From: Larix kaempferi
Lineage: Eukaryota > Streptophyta > Pinopsida > Pinales > Pinaceae
NCBI GenBank assembly: GCA_027924585.1
Contig: BSBM01000191.1
Coordinates: 868,001-932,000 of the forward strand
Length of the DNA stretch: 64,000 nt
Reading direction: 5' to 3'
Shown: positions 12,638-22,736 of the stretch, piece after piece
Numbering within the stretch: position 1 is the stretch's first letter
Layout: the number at the start of each line of letters is the position of its first letter
Position numbers and translations under genes: made by a program
The notes under the pieces: model-generated
Seen by the model: the letters and a program-made list of their open reading frames with translations, nothing else
Told to the model about the DNA's origin: nothing
The model's database searches: none

Positions 12638-12773
12638 GCTCCTGGCCCATCCTGTAGGGCTTCATCCTGCTACCATTCACTAGCTTCGGTAGCATCACTC
12701 CATCTAACTGCTGCAGCTATACTGCGCCTCCTGAAGTAATGCAACTAATGACATATGGACCCAACCAATGCAT
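12638..12773 (-). pseudogene. G1 integrase C-terminal remnant
   Basis: Directly after the RT break the minus strand reads HWLGPYVIS, then SGGAV, one TAG, LQQLDGVMLPKLVNGSRMKP. This is the usual end of plant gypsy integrases (W-x-GPY-x-V, then LDG...L...VNG.RLKPY). The catalytic core and zinc domain are absent, so this is the right side of a deletion that joined RT to the integrase tail. Confidence 0.75.
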
Positions 12774-13478
12774 CACGGTGTACTATAAACAACCCCAGTC
12801 AGTCACAAACGTTGTCTTATGGCGATCCTCTTTCACGATCCTGATCTGGTGATAACCATAAAATCCATCCGTGAAGGAATACATCTCTTGACTGCCCACT
12901 CCTTCCAGTACCTCATCAGTGAATGGCGTCAGAAATGGATCATGCATACACGCATCATTCAACTTCCTCAGGTCGACACAAATCCGTACCTCACCTGTCT
13001 TCTTGTCTTGCACCACCATGGGACTAATCCATTTCGATTCTTCGACCGGCTCAATTATTCCAGCATCTAGCATTCTGTCAAGTTCAATTTTCACCCTTTC
13101 CTTGTGTCACAGATTTAGTCGATACGAGCGCTGCCGTATTGGTTTCGCGTCTGGTTTCAATGGAATCTTCATCTCTCTGAGATCCCCCAGTATTCCCTTG
13201 ATTTCAAAAAACTTCATAGGGAAAAAATCTTGGAACTCATGCAACAGGTTTGTGACCTTCACCATCATTTCTTCATCCCAGTAGTCCTCGATATTCGCAA
13301 ACTTTGGTTTCTCCTTCGTCCCAATGTTGACCTTCCTAAGCTTCAGTGGCTGAGTTATCGGATCTGTCAATGCGTCAAGTGCTACGACATCCCGACTCCC
13401 TTCCAATTCCGGAATATTGATATTCCGCGGGTCATCACCATCCTCTAGCCCTCCAGTAATATTATAGCATTCCATCAT
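12771..13478 (-). pseudogene. G1 reverse transcriptase, N-terminal part only
   Basis: The frame runs from the linker (KGILGDLREMKIPLKPDAKP) into RT: GIIEPVEESKWISPMVVQDK, RICVDLRKLNDAC, the first catalytic region SFTDGFYGYHQI, and DRHKTTFVTDWGC, then a TAG and YTVM, where homology to G2 stops. The YxDD active site, RNase H and integrase core are deleted. Internal stops: TGA at 13107-13109 (G2 keeps CGA) and TAG at 12783-12785 (G2 keeps CAG). Confidence 0.9.
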
Positions 13479-13481
13479 CGA

Positions 13482-14096
13482 CTACATCTGACAATGCATA
13501 TGTGGATCCACAGGGAAGGAAACTGGAACCACATTCAGAACAACATCGCGGATGAGCTGCAGGGCATTATGAACATCTGGCTTGGCATCCGCGAAACTGA
13601 AGGTATTAGTGAAGCAAACTGTCAACTCTAACCAAGTGGTAATCTCCCCGCGCAACTCGGCTGCGGCATACCAAGATCGTGGCATTTCACCCAAAGTGTG
13701 GACAAACGCATGGACCCATTCATCCTTTGGTCGCGAGGCCCACAGATTTTGACATTCAATCATATGACCGCGAGGGTCATTCCGCCCATCATACTTTCCA
13801 GTGTGGGATACTTCTGTGTTTCCAAAGCAAACCATCATCAATCTTTGACACTGCGACCATCCAGTAATTGACTTCTTATGGGTCTCCCAACACCGTGCTG
13901 GAGCAGCCTTCAGCGCCTCCTCCAACTCCAACAACCGCTGTGGTTCTGACACCTTGTCTTCAAATGCCACTAGAAATTTAGACAACCCGGGTAGTCCTTC
14001 GTATACCGATAATTCAACAGTTTCATTCGCAACGCGACACAATGACTGTGTGATCAAACCACACTTTCTGAACGACACCTCATGCATGCGATTCTG
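13482..14096 (-). pseudogene. G1 gag-like domain between protease and RT
   Basis: About 200 codons open from just after the protease. Visible blocks: YEGLPGLSKFLVAFEDKVSE, ALKAAPARCWETHKKSITGW, then KYDGRNDPRGHM, DEWVHAFVHTLGEMPRSWYA and EITTWLELTVCFTNTFSF. The order Y-DG--DP--H ... F--L----R-WY ... I-TW-EL---F---F is that of the retrotransposon gag (PF03732-like) fold, not of a protease or RT. G2 has the same domain at the same place. The protease, this domain and RT are in one frame, separated in G1 only by single TAG codons that G2 keeps as TGG or CAG, so the ancestor probably encoded them as one polyprotein. Role unknown. Confidence 0.8.
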
Positions 14097-14880
14097 CTAG
14101 TTCTCTAATGCATCATCAGAATTGGAAGACGTAGAGCTAAAGCTGCTCCAACCAAGTTCACCATCGGTAGTCGGATGGATGTAATCTTCTGAAATTTTAT
14201 ATGCGTGATCCCATCCTCTTACAACTTCATCCTTTATTGGTTCAACATACTTGTTCCCTTCAGTCGGATCGAACGGAGCTATGACTCGGAGGTCTTGATT
14301 TTCAAAGTCATCACCCACTTCTTGAAATTAATTACTGCCATACTGTCATTGGCCCATTCGATCCCTAGCAACGCGAGATAGGAGCTTCCCCCATCGACAA
14401 CTTCAATAACATCAAAATCAACATATGTTTTCATCCCCTCAATATCCACAACAAGGTGCAGAACTCTCCCAATAGGTGTTACCTTGGCCTGATTAGCCAG
14501 TCGCAGCAGCACGGGAGACCAACACAGTGTTGGGATCCCCATATTTTGCCATGCCTACTTTGTTAGAATATTGACATCTGAGCCTAGATCTAGAATGACT
14601 GAATCTATGTCGTAGTTCCCAATCGGGACATTCATGCGCATCTTTTTTCCTGTCTTCTTCCTCTCTAAAGAGTTCACTGCGGACTCTTTCCATCCCTTGG
14701 CCGGTCGATGCAATAGACTCTCAATTTCGGCAAGAGCATCGGGATCGCATGTCAGTGATAAGAAACTTTCAAATAATTTCTGCAAGGTACCATACTGTTG
14801 TGATGGTCCTGCGTCCGAAGTTGAGTCAAAAGCAGTTGGCATGTCATAAATAATTGTCTTACCAAGATTTCTTCCCATCG
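14097..14880 (-). pseudogene. G1 aspartic protease
   Basis: The active site reads SVILDLGSDVNILT (DLGS where most retroviral-type proteases have DTGS/DSGA), followed by TAG (G2: CAG), then LRLANQAKVTPIGRV, DIEGMKTYVDFDVIEVVDGG and LLGIEWANDS, which corresponds to the second half of the fold (xLLGxxW). An acidic tail (SSTSSNSDD) leads into the gag-like domain. Frameshifts lie near 14545 and 14300. Confidence 0.88.
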
Positions 14881-16705
14881 CATTACATGCTTCAAAGAAT
14901 GTGTCTCTCTCAGTAGCAATATCGAACTACACCTTCTTCTTTCCAACCAGCCAGATGAGTGGATGCATACCATCTTCTCCTGTCGTCGCACCTCCACGAG
15001 TGATAATAGCAACAACAACATCTTGCATCCTCGGTTCTATTGAAATCGTCGCGACAGTTGATCCCTGATTCTGGTTTGGCAGTGGGCTCACAGGTTGATT
15101 CACATTCTGATTTGTGTTATGATTCTAAAGTTGATTTTGGTTCTACGGCTGATTCTGATTTGGCAACTGGTTCTAGTTCTGTAATTGCGGTACGTTTCCT
15201 ACCTGCCATCGCGCAATCAATTGTGGACAGTTCTCAACAGTATGATCAATACCAAAACAATATGTACACTGTGTTTGCAACTGCTGGCAATCTCTTTGGT
15301 AGTGTCCCAATACTCTGCAATTATAACATTGCACAGGTCTGCGACCCCGTCCTCCTCCTCGACCAAAGCCTCCACCTCATCGTCCTCGGAATCCTCTGTG
15401 GAATCCTCCTTGCTGCTGATATTGCGGTTGATTAAACTGTTGTTGTAGAGGGTTCAGTGGCAGCTAAACACAATGCCCTGGCTAAAAATACTGCATCGGC
15501 TGAACGTACTGTGGCTGCTGTGGAGCCATTTGAATATGATTATACTGCGGTTGTGGCACAAACTGTTGTTGCGGCTACGATACAAATTGCATCTGTGGTG
15601 TAGGTGGCTGCTCGGCCACCTATGGCTGCGGATGCATTTGCTGTATTGCACGATGGTCGTCCCCCTTCATGTAGTATGAGTCGTACGTTCATTCCTGAAG
15701 TAGGCCATATGCGCGGCAATCCTTATCTTCATGCCCGACAGACTTGCATAATGTACATTACAAATTCATCGGCTTCGTGATCATCTTCTGCATGTATTGA
15801 CACTCCTCATGTCAATGCCCATATACTTGACAAATGCATCACCATGGCATACCTTCACCATTCAATGGGTTCGGTGCTCCTGATATTATGTAGTTGCGGA
15901 AATTTGGGAAGTTATCCTTGGTATGTCCCTCTACACGACAGCGAGTACACCAAACTTATTCACGGTGCTCTTTACTCTTCTTGAGATCTTGCAACTGAAT
16001 TGTTAGGTTTTCCAATTGCGTCTGGATCTAAGACATGCTGGATGCATTCTCACCAACCGGGGAAGCTTCAAACCCCATCGCAATCTCCAGAGCCTCGCTC
16101 GGTGTTGCAATTGTTTGCTGCATCAACGGGAGTCTAATATGAGGTAGTAACACCGCGATGAACCATTCTTTATGCTGAACATCGCTCATCTCAAAGCTGA
16201 CTCTTGCCATTAGCGTTTTAAACCTTTGGTCAAAATCCCAAACTGTTTCATTTAGATACTGCTTGATCTCCTTCAGTTCCGTAATGTATTGCGCTTCAGA
16301 CTTCGGTTTTCTGAACTCTGCAAGTAATCCTTTTCTAACTTCATCCAATGTATTCTCTGGACTTCCCGCAGGAACTTGTACAAATTTCATGAACCAATCC
16401 AGTGCGTGACCCTGAAGAGTCGTCTCCAATTGACCTTTCTTGGCCTCATCATCCATAATCTGTTTAACAGTCCATAGAGATTCACATAAGAACCAATATT
16501 GCTTTGGGTTGTCAGTTCCATTTCCATGGAACATAGGTAACTTCGCATCTTCGCCTGCCATCCTGGGATTCCTTCCTACAGTCGCTGATCCGCTAGTAAT
16601 TGAGTGTTGTTGACATGATGAACACAGCAGTGTCAAATTCGTATTTCTTCCTGGTTGTGATATAATGAGCGGAGGTGTGGGTACGTTACTGTTGGGGTTT
16701 GGTCT
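14881..16705 (-). pseudogene. G1 gag with five CCHC zinc knuckles
   Basis: The gag core is at 16636-16028 (LPMFHGNGTDNPKQYWFLCE, LQGHALDWFMKF, QRFKTLMARVSFEM). Five knuckles follow: 15908-15949 (last Cys now Phe), 15800-15841 (first Cys codon now TGA), 15716-15757 (CTLCKSVGHEDKDC), then after a Gln-rich and Gly/Arg-rich spacer 15287-15328 (CYNCRVLGHYQRDC) and 15227-15268 (CTYCFGIDHTVENC). The last part is Asn/Gln/Pro-rich. Gag packages the RNA and builds the particle; two knuckles at most are usual. The initiator is lost (ACA in place of the ATG seen in G2). Several stops, many TAG in Gln-rich parts. Confidence 0.85.
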
Positions 16706-16986
16706 TGCCTCTATCCTAGGTGTAGCCTGGTTTTCCTTGTCAACACTGTGAGGTCGCTTCGTCCTGTGTGGTCTTCTTTTGCGGTTTTTCGTTTTGATCG
16801 CAGCAGAACCTTCCCCTGTCCTCTGCCTCTTCTCTTATCGAAACCTTGCTCCTCCTCTCATAAGACCACTCTCTTCCTCGGCTTCCTTCACAGTGTCGTC
16901 ATAACTTGCACCCATCTGCCCCGTATCATTCCATTCACCTCCCCCTGCTGTCGCGGTATCCACAGCCTCCGCCCACCAGGGTTATT

Positions 16987-17466
16987 CTACTCGAGGTTCA
17001 TCTTCAGTATGCCCTTTTCACAGATGAGTATCTTAATGGACAACTGCAGCGACAACAGGAACCTGCCTCTCGATCCTTTGAAAAATTCCCTTTTAGCTTT
17101 GCTATAATATTTCTTCGTATCAACCGCAAACTCGGTGATATAGCCCTCCAATATACTGTCAAACCAGACTTCAACAATCCATGATGCTCTGTTGTCTACC
17201 TCCTGCAACTCCTGGATCAATTTTGGGGTCCAAGACGTTGGCTCACCACCTTGGAAATTTACCTTTCGGAAGGTCAATTGCGCCAACCATTCATACAAGA
17301 TGATCGGGAATTCGCAGAAAAAATATTCATGTGGACCGTCGTGTATGTGCCTTGCCAGCCACCAATCCGTCGTCAGTCTAGGGTTCTGATTCTCTTTCTC
17401 AGCAAACTCTTGCAACTTTTGGTCGAACCAATCTTGAATTTTCGGTCTTATCGGATGCCACAACAT
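16987..17466 (-). CDS. G1 ORF1 between primer site and gag, unknown function
   Basis: An uninterrupted frame of 159 codons starting at ATG 17466-17464 (MLWHPIRPKIQDWFDQKLQEF), 24 bases inside the primer site, and ending TAG at 16987. It shares most residues with the G2 frame at 29452-29934: the WFDQKLQEFAE start, HIHDGPHE, ILYEWLA-LTF, NFQGGEPT-WTP-LIQELQEVDN and RGRFLLSLQLSIK. It is rich in Trp, Phe and charged residues, with no zinc knuckle or membrane segment. The open frame continues upstream through the primer site into the LTR, so an earlier start cannot be excluded. It could be a detached N-terminal gag domain. That it is open in both old copies is notable. Confidence 0.75.
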   Translation of the reverse strand: MLWHPIRPKIQDWFDQKLQEFAEKENQNPRLTTDWWLARHIHDGPHEYFFCEFPIILYEWLAQLTFRKVNFQGGEPTSWTPKLIQELQEVDNRASWIVEVWFDSILEGYITEFAVDTKKYYSKAKREFFKGSRGRFLLSLQLSIKILICEKGILKMNLE

Positions 17467-17489
17467 GTCCTTCCTCCACTTCGCACTAG

Positions 17490-17508
17490 GGTCCCTGCAA
17501 CAGAACCA
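17490..17508 (-). promoter_or_regulatory. G1 primer-binding site, tRNA-Glu type
   Basis: On the minus strand TGGTTCTGTTGCAGGGACC starts two bases inside the LTR. The 3' end of plant tRNA-Glu, as I remember it, would need TGGTTCCGTTGCCGGGACT; three mismatches. G2 and G3 have sites of the same type at the same spacing. Confidence 0.75.
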
Positions 17509-17510
17509 TT

Positions 17511-18341
17511 TGTTGACACAAACCCAGTCGACAGGGGTTCCTCGCTCTGTCGACATCCGAACCACTGCGATCTCCCCGAGCACTGGCCCAGATAGGTTTT
17601 ACCCTGTCCAGCAACACCTGCGGAGCAGATGAAGTCTCACCCAAGATGTTCGAGGGAGAGCTGACGGAACCATGTTTCTGCCGAATGAAGAAGGACCATG
17701 TGTGTCTACTTATCAACTTAGTGCAACATTATATAACAGATCTAATTATTCATCTTATGCATTAAACAGAGTCACAACATCATTCAACAAATCTCATTGT
17801 CAACAAAACCATCAATGCGCAAATAGATCTAACAGTATAACATCATTTAGAGCAAGGAAACATCGCATCATTCATAGATTCATATCACAGATACATTCAT
17901 AACATGAAAACAAAAAGAGACACAGTGATTCTTCTCAAAACCCCATCATGGCATATTAACCTTCACAACAAACCACATATACAACAATATAGTTCTTATG
18001 TCGCATACCCAGATTAGCAGACAAAAACAAGCACAATTCTCTCTTATTATCGATGCTCAATCGGTCTTCATATCGGTATCACAACACTTGCAATGCTACA
18101 TTTATTTATAGGCTTGCGCCTTTACATTCATGGTCCACTTAGGCAACCTCCTAACTACTTCTTAACAAACTCTACGAAAAGGATGAACCGAACCAGCACA
18201 ATGCGGTCCAAAATGACCCAAAAATACATAAAATACTATTATTTCTGACTTGTGCGCGGTTCTCCTCCTTGCGTGGCATCTTTGACCTTGCGCAACATCC
18301 GTGATGCTGTGCAGCTGACTCATCCAAACCGCCTTCCAACA
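17511..18341 (-). repeat. G1 5' LTR
   Basis: 831 bp, TGTTG...CAACA. A TATA-like tataaataaa (minus) lies at 18101-18110, a reasonable promoter site for the minus-strand transcript. It ends at the target duplication atacc (18342-18346). Confidence 0.95.
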
Positions 18342-18346
18342 ATACC

Positions 18347-18466
18347 TTAGTGCAATCCATAGAGTCATGGGCAATATATCATCAAAAGGGAAGAAAAAGA
18401 GAGGTTTAGATATCATTAGAACAAGGCAAAATGATTGAAAAATAGTGGCATTTCCAAGACCCAACA
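18347..18466 (-). repeat. G3 3' LTR, remainder right of G1
   Basis: Continues the LTR broken at 8381: atccatagagtcatggg, aagaaaaagagaggttta and atagtggcatttccaagacccaaca match 55724-55831. The end CAACA lies at 18462-18466. Confidence 0.85.
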
Positions 18467-18480
18467 TATCCCCCCATCTG
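18467..18480 (-). other. G3 polypurine tract
   Basis: On the minus strand CAGATGGGGGGATA directly precedes the LTR start TGTTGGGTC, the expected place for plus-strand priming of a minus-strand element. It shows that this LTR is a 3' LTR with the element body to its right. Confidence 0.65.
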
Positions 18481-18900
18481 AAGCCATTTCATGTCCACAT
18501 GCAGCTATAGTTTACCCAAGATCTAGGTTGGCTATGGAATATGTCTCATGGAGTTTTTTGAGCTGATAAGTTCCTCCTGTATCTTCTCCAACAACCTTGA
18601 ATCCTACGAAGACCATGATTTCTGTCCCACATTACTCTTCTAACCTTGGAAATTCATATGAAGGTCGATATTTATCTACATGTACCCAGATCAAAGGAAA
18701 GTGGATTTTGAGACCAATCCATCTAGACCCTCTTTGGTGGATGCACTGGATATACTTGTTTATCCTCCTTATGGCCCTTTTAAAGTTGGGATGGCAAAAG
18801 GCCTCCCTCTTTTTAATTTCTAAGGTGGACACTTCCAATCTTCATTGGATTCCCTGTAAGGCTTTAGATGCATGGCCATTGATGAATTTGACACATTGGG
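18481..18900. other. G3 3' untranslated region; no gene seen
   Basis: Between the polypurine tract and the accessory frame. Frames of up to about 106 codons exist on both strands here but show no domain or relatives elsewhere in the window. Confidence 0.4.
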
Positions 18901-20130
18901 ACAACACCTGTGTATGAATATCCTAAACCTATCTCAAAATTTCACCAGAGTTGTAAATTAGGGCTTGCGCTCTGACGAGGTTAACTACGCTAGAATTATC
19001 TTCCCTAATTATCAACTCACATGTGGTTTGATTTTTCTCCATAGTCTCTTGGGCTAATTTCCATTTGATTTGATGAATAATTTATGATACAAAATCCCAA
19101 AGATGAAGTTATCCTATGTAATGCATTGTATTGAACTTACTCTCAGGAGGAAAAATGACTCATGAATGTATAGTTCACAACAAAAATGCTTTGTAATCAC
19201 ATCACTATCATAGAAGGATTTCAAGAATGACTTGGTAGTAGGAAATTGATAAGGTATGTCATTAGCTATGGTTGAGAGTTGAAATAGGATAAATTTCTCT
19301 TGCAGGAATAATGCATACAAAAGGGAAGGTTCCTTGCATCCCAATAAGTCCATGAGCACATCATGTGATTTTCCTCTGCCAACTTATGGACACGATCCTG
19401 CAAGTCCTTGAGTTGCTTCTGGTCTTGCTTTAACTAATCCCTTTTATCTATAAAACACTAGCTCTTCTTCCCTTTTTTCCTCCATATTATGAATAATCTG
19501 TTGGTATTCTTACAAGGGAATTAAACCTTCCTAATAATATGTTGCCAGAGCCTTCCATTTACATACTTCTGCTTGTAGATGCAAGGCATAATGTAATTTA
19601 GAGGCTTGTCTTGCAATTTCTTTTGTTTGTACTCCTCTTTTTGTTTGAAATCCTTTTGACACTTGCTGAATAGTTACATCGTCCTCTTTTTGTGTGGAAA
19701 CTATTACACATCCAGAGCCTGCAGGTTTTAGATCTACAAGTTGATACTCATCAGGTACGAATATATCATCCCAAACAGAGTGAGATTCTTTCTACCATGT
19801 ACTAGTTACCTATGCCTTAGAGAAGAGGATGTTTGGATGGTTTTGGCAACAGATGAAAGGGTGTCTAGGACTTTAGGACTTTGTAAACTCCTCAATTGCC
19901 TTTTCAATGCCCCCACTCTTTGTCTTAGCTTCAAATTCTCATGTTTTAAATACATGACTTGTCCAAACAAAGAGAGCAGTTTCTCCTTACCTCTTTTGGA
20001 GTTAGGAGCCCTTTCCTCTTTTGCATTGTCCGATCCTTCTATAGTTTCAATAGGTTCAACACACTTTTGCATGAATGGAGAAGCAACAACAACTTATTCT
20101 TAATGTTTAGTTGAGGTTGGTTCTTGTGTG
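18900..20130 (-). pseudogene. G3 accessory ORF, C-terminal part
   Basis: The minus strand carries a broken coding stretch: a coiled-coil-like Lys/Arg/Leu-rich segment (20072-19880: KLLSLFGQVMYLKHENLKLR, then VGALKRQLRSLQ), a middle part with EYQQIIHNMEEKREEELVFY, and an end segment open from 19359 to 19114 (MDLLGCKEPSLLYALFLQEK, ANDIPYQFPTTKSFLKSFYD). It lies just before the polypurine tract, the same position as the accessory ORF of G1. The start of this part is a second copy of the block at 22947-23250. Function unknown; frame order is inferred. Confidence 0.5.
19806..20130. repeat. Repeat block A, copy 1 (direct copy at 22986-23250)
   Basis: ctttgtaaactcctcaattgccttttcaatgcc at 19880 matches 22986; similarity continues through cacacttttgcatgaatgga to about 20130. 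Both copies encode the coiled-coil segment of the accessory ORF on the minus strand. Confidence 0.8.
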
Positions 20131-20151
20131 GCAACATCACCATTATTGTTA

Positions 20152-20168
20152 TGAACATTAACACATGA

Positions 20169-20201
<33 letters not shown>

Positions 20202-20415
20202 AGGGACATAATAAAAAGATGTGTCATCGAAAAGACATGACTATTAATGAAAGGGAACTTTGTCTAGATTTAAATAATAGGCCCTTAGTTGTAATCTATC
20301 ACCTCATTCATTCGTATACATTTACTCAATATATCATTATTTTAAATGGATTACTTTATATTCCAAATATTTTGAATAATTTGTGTGTGAACAAAATTTG
20401 TTCGTCTCATTGATC
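20152..20415. repeat. Repeat block B, copy 1 (direct copy at 22737-22990)
   Basis: Starts gaacattaacacatgaat, runs through a TAA microsatellite (about 20171-20200), and then gactattaatgaaagggaac and tcattattttaaatggattactttatattcca. The copy at 22737 is joined to block A on its other side. Confidence 0.8.
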
Positions 20416-21007
20416 CGGCCTTTGGCCCTGTCCGTCAGACCTTGTATGACATGGCCTTTGGCCACACTCAATTATTGAGAGGTTCTTTCAATACACTAGG
20501 TCTTTGACCACCAACCGACCTTTGGCCATTTTTCAAATTTAGTTGAAGAATAATTATTCCGCTGCAAAATTTGAAAAACAATTTATAAAAAAGTGAAGGA
20601 AGACTCCGCTACCATATTATTCTTATGTAAAACTAGATTCTAATATATATCAATATTTCCATATTGATATATTATTCCTCTGATATCTCCATATTGATAT
20701 ATATCAATATGGATATATTATTCTTCAACTAAATTTTGAAAATGGCCAAAGGTTGGTTGGTGGTCAAATACCTAGTGTATTGAAAGAACCTTTCAATAAT
20801 TGAGTGTGGCCAAAGGCCAGGTCATACAAGGTTTGACGGACAAGGCCAAAGGCCAGATCAAATGAGATGAACAAAGTTTGTTCACACACAAATTATTCAA
20901 AATATATGGAATATAAAATAATCCATTTAAAATAATGATATATTGAGTAAATGTATAAGAATGAATGAGGTGATAGATTACAACTAAGGGACTATTATTT
21001 AAATCCA
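20264..21007. repeat. Large foldback (inverted repeat) with arms of about 290 bp
   Basis: The left arm 20264-20554 is repeated in inverse orientation at 20711-21007 (for example tcacctcattcattcgtatacatttactc against gagtaaatgtataagaatgaatgaggtga). The loop of about 155 bp contains palindromic atattgatatatatcaatat. A third, direct partial copy is at 21078-21262. Each arm repeats ggcctttggcc-type words. The structure looks like a foldback or MITE-like repeat built on block B; no terminal duplication was established. Confidence 0.8.
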
Positions 21008-21077
21008 TATTGATATCTTCATATTGATATATTATTTCGCTGATATCTCCATATTGATATATTATTCCGCTGATATC

Positions 21078-21262
21078 TCCATTTGAATAATTTGTGTGTG
21101 AAAAAACTTTGTTCGTCTCATTTGATCCGACCTTTGGCCCTGTCTGTTAGACCTTGTATGGCCTGGCCTTTGGCCACACTCAATTATTGAGAGGTTCTTT
21201 CAATACACTAGGTCTTTGACCACCAACCGATCTTTGTCAATTTTCAAATTTTAGTTGAAGAA
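21078..21262. repeat. Third partial copy of the foldback arm
   Basis: tttgaataatttgtgtgtgaa... through cctttggccctgtctgttagacc and cactaggtctttgaccaccaacc repeats 20370-20550 in direct orientation. Confidence 0.8.
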
Positions 21263-21359
21263 CAATATCTCCATATTAATATATATCAATATCTCCGTGT
21301 TGATGTCACTGACCTTTGGCCATATTGATAAGGATGTAATAATTATATTAGTATTGATT

Positions 21360-22650
21360 CCACTAACTAGTTAGCCATTCCCAAGTCAAATATAATTGAA
21401 AAAATAGATTCGTGGAACGGAAAAACAATCTAGCATAAGCAATTTACAACTGAACATTGGAGATTACACTGCCGTCTCACAATTCATTGTTAAATCCTTT
21501 TGGAACAATGATGGTGACATACTTTTTTGGTGCACCCTGGGTGGAAGCACTAGGGACATTCGTTTCAAATACGAAGAATAAGTTTTTTGACATTTTCATA
21601 CAAAAAGAAAAAGGTATCATTACAAGACTTTACATTGGAGTCAGATGTAGTAACATCAAAAGAGCTTAAAAATATCTAAAAATTATCATTGAAGATAGTC
21701 AGAAAATAGTAAAAACACTACAAAAATAATTTGACAAAGTTATCATGGATAAAAATTAAGAAATTTCTCACTTAAAAGACCACAGTAAAAAACTACTTAC
21801 ACATATCATGAAATCAAAAGATAGAAAATAATGCATTCAGAAATTGAAACAAGAGAATCAAGATCTTGAGAAGATCCTATAAAAAATGAAGAAATTTTTC
21901 TTTTGAAAAACCTTAGTCAAGGGCTATTAGAACAAATTAGAAAGTTGAAAGAAGAGAAACTTGAAAATATGGACATTAAAGTTATCGACAATTCAAATAA
22001 TGAAGAAAATTTGTGTCTAAAAAATCATCATCAAAACCTACTGATGCGAATTAAGAAGCTAAAGAATGATAAGAGGTTGTTGGAAAACAAGTTAGAGCAA
22101 ATCTAGAATGGGGCATCGAAGTATTTAGGAGTAAAAATCCAAGTTGTGGAAAAAGAAACATATACATATCCGATCCACATCAAAACCCTAGAAGATGCCA
22201 ATCCATTTGAAGAACAATCATATAGGGATGTTGGAGTACAAATGAAGGGAACTCCTAGTGTACATAATAATATAAGTTCATCAATTAACCAAGCAATATC
22301 AAGGCACGAAGAAAATCATATACCGAAATTAAACCAAGAAAACACTACAAGCATGATAAGGGAAAATAATGTTATAAGAACTCCTTATCGACATCCAAAT
22401 CATAAAATTAGATATCTTAAACAATCGGAGTATCAATATCCCTTAGGTCAGAAACAACTAAAGTATCGTCTGAAAATATTGATACCATTGCAATTAATTC
22501 TCATGATAGCAGTTCATCGTTGAAGTGCAACGTTCCACAAAGAACTGAAGTAGGATGGTTTGATCCTTTTATGGTTCTAAATTTGTTCTCAACACTCAGA
22601 GGTTCATATCGTCTTGTATCATCAACTATGACAAAATGGAGAATGACACA
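21360..22650 (+). pseudogene. Unidentified broken coding stretch, plus strand
   Basis: Between the foldback and repeat B copy 2, the plus strand has several frames in succession: around 21440-21590 (NIGDYTAVSQFIVKSFWNND, then LGGSTRDIRFKYEE), 21903-22106 (Lys/Glu/Leu-rich, coiled-coil-like: KKLKNDKRLLENKLEQ) and 22146-22523 (YRDVGVQMKGTPSVHNNISS). All are interrupted. AT-rich composition and opposite direction to the surrounding accessory ORF suggest a separate insertion. I do not recognise the family. Confidence 0.35.
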
Positions 22651-22736
22651 ACATTAAGAGCAAGAGTAAAGATGTAAATCCTTTTCATCAATATGATTTG
22701 AAGACAAAACATTTCTAAAGAGGAAGGCAGTGTTAG

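Larger units (their letters stand above)
8382..18341 (-). mobile_element. G1: Ty3/gypsy LTR retrotransposon, minus strand, with target duplication ATACC
   Basis: Two 831-bp LTRs (8382-9212 and 17511-18341) begin TGTTG and end CAACA. The 5-bp target duplication atacc is at 8377-8381 and 18342-18346. By eye the LTRs differ at about 59 positions (about 93% identical). Reading right to left: LTR, primer site, ORF1, gag, protease, gag-like domain, part of RT, the integrase C-terminal end, a long accessory ORF, polypurine tract, LTR. Much of RT, all RNase H and most of integrase are missing at a junction near 12770. It lies inside the 3' LTR of G3. Confidence 0.95.

Noticed and set aside
17486-17716. 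Minus-strand frame beginning MISRHTWSFFIR, also at 8375-8587
   Set aside because: It lies within both G1 LTRs and crosses the LTR border; a chance frame in the U5 region. G2 LTRs give the related plus-strand MPQSSSFI frames for the same reason.
20165-20210. ATA/TAA runs at 20171, 22763, 48467 and 51967
   Set aside because: Simple microsatellites, reported only as part of larger repeats.
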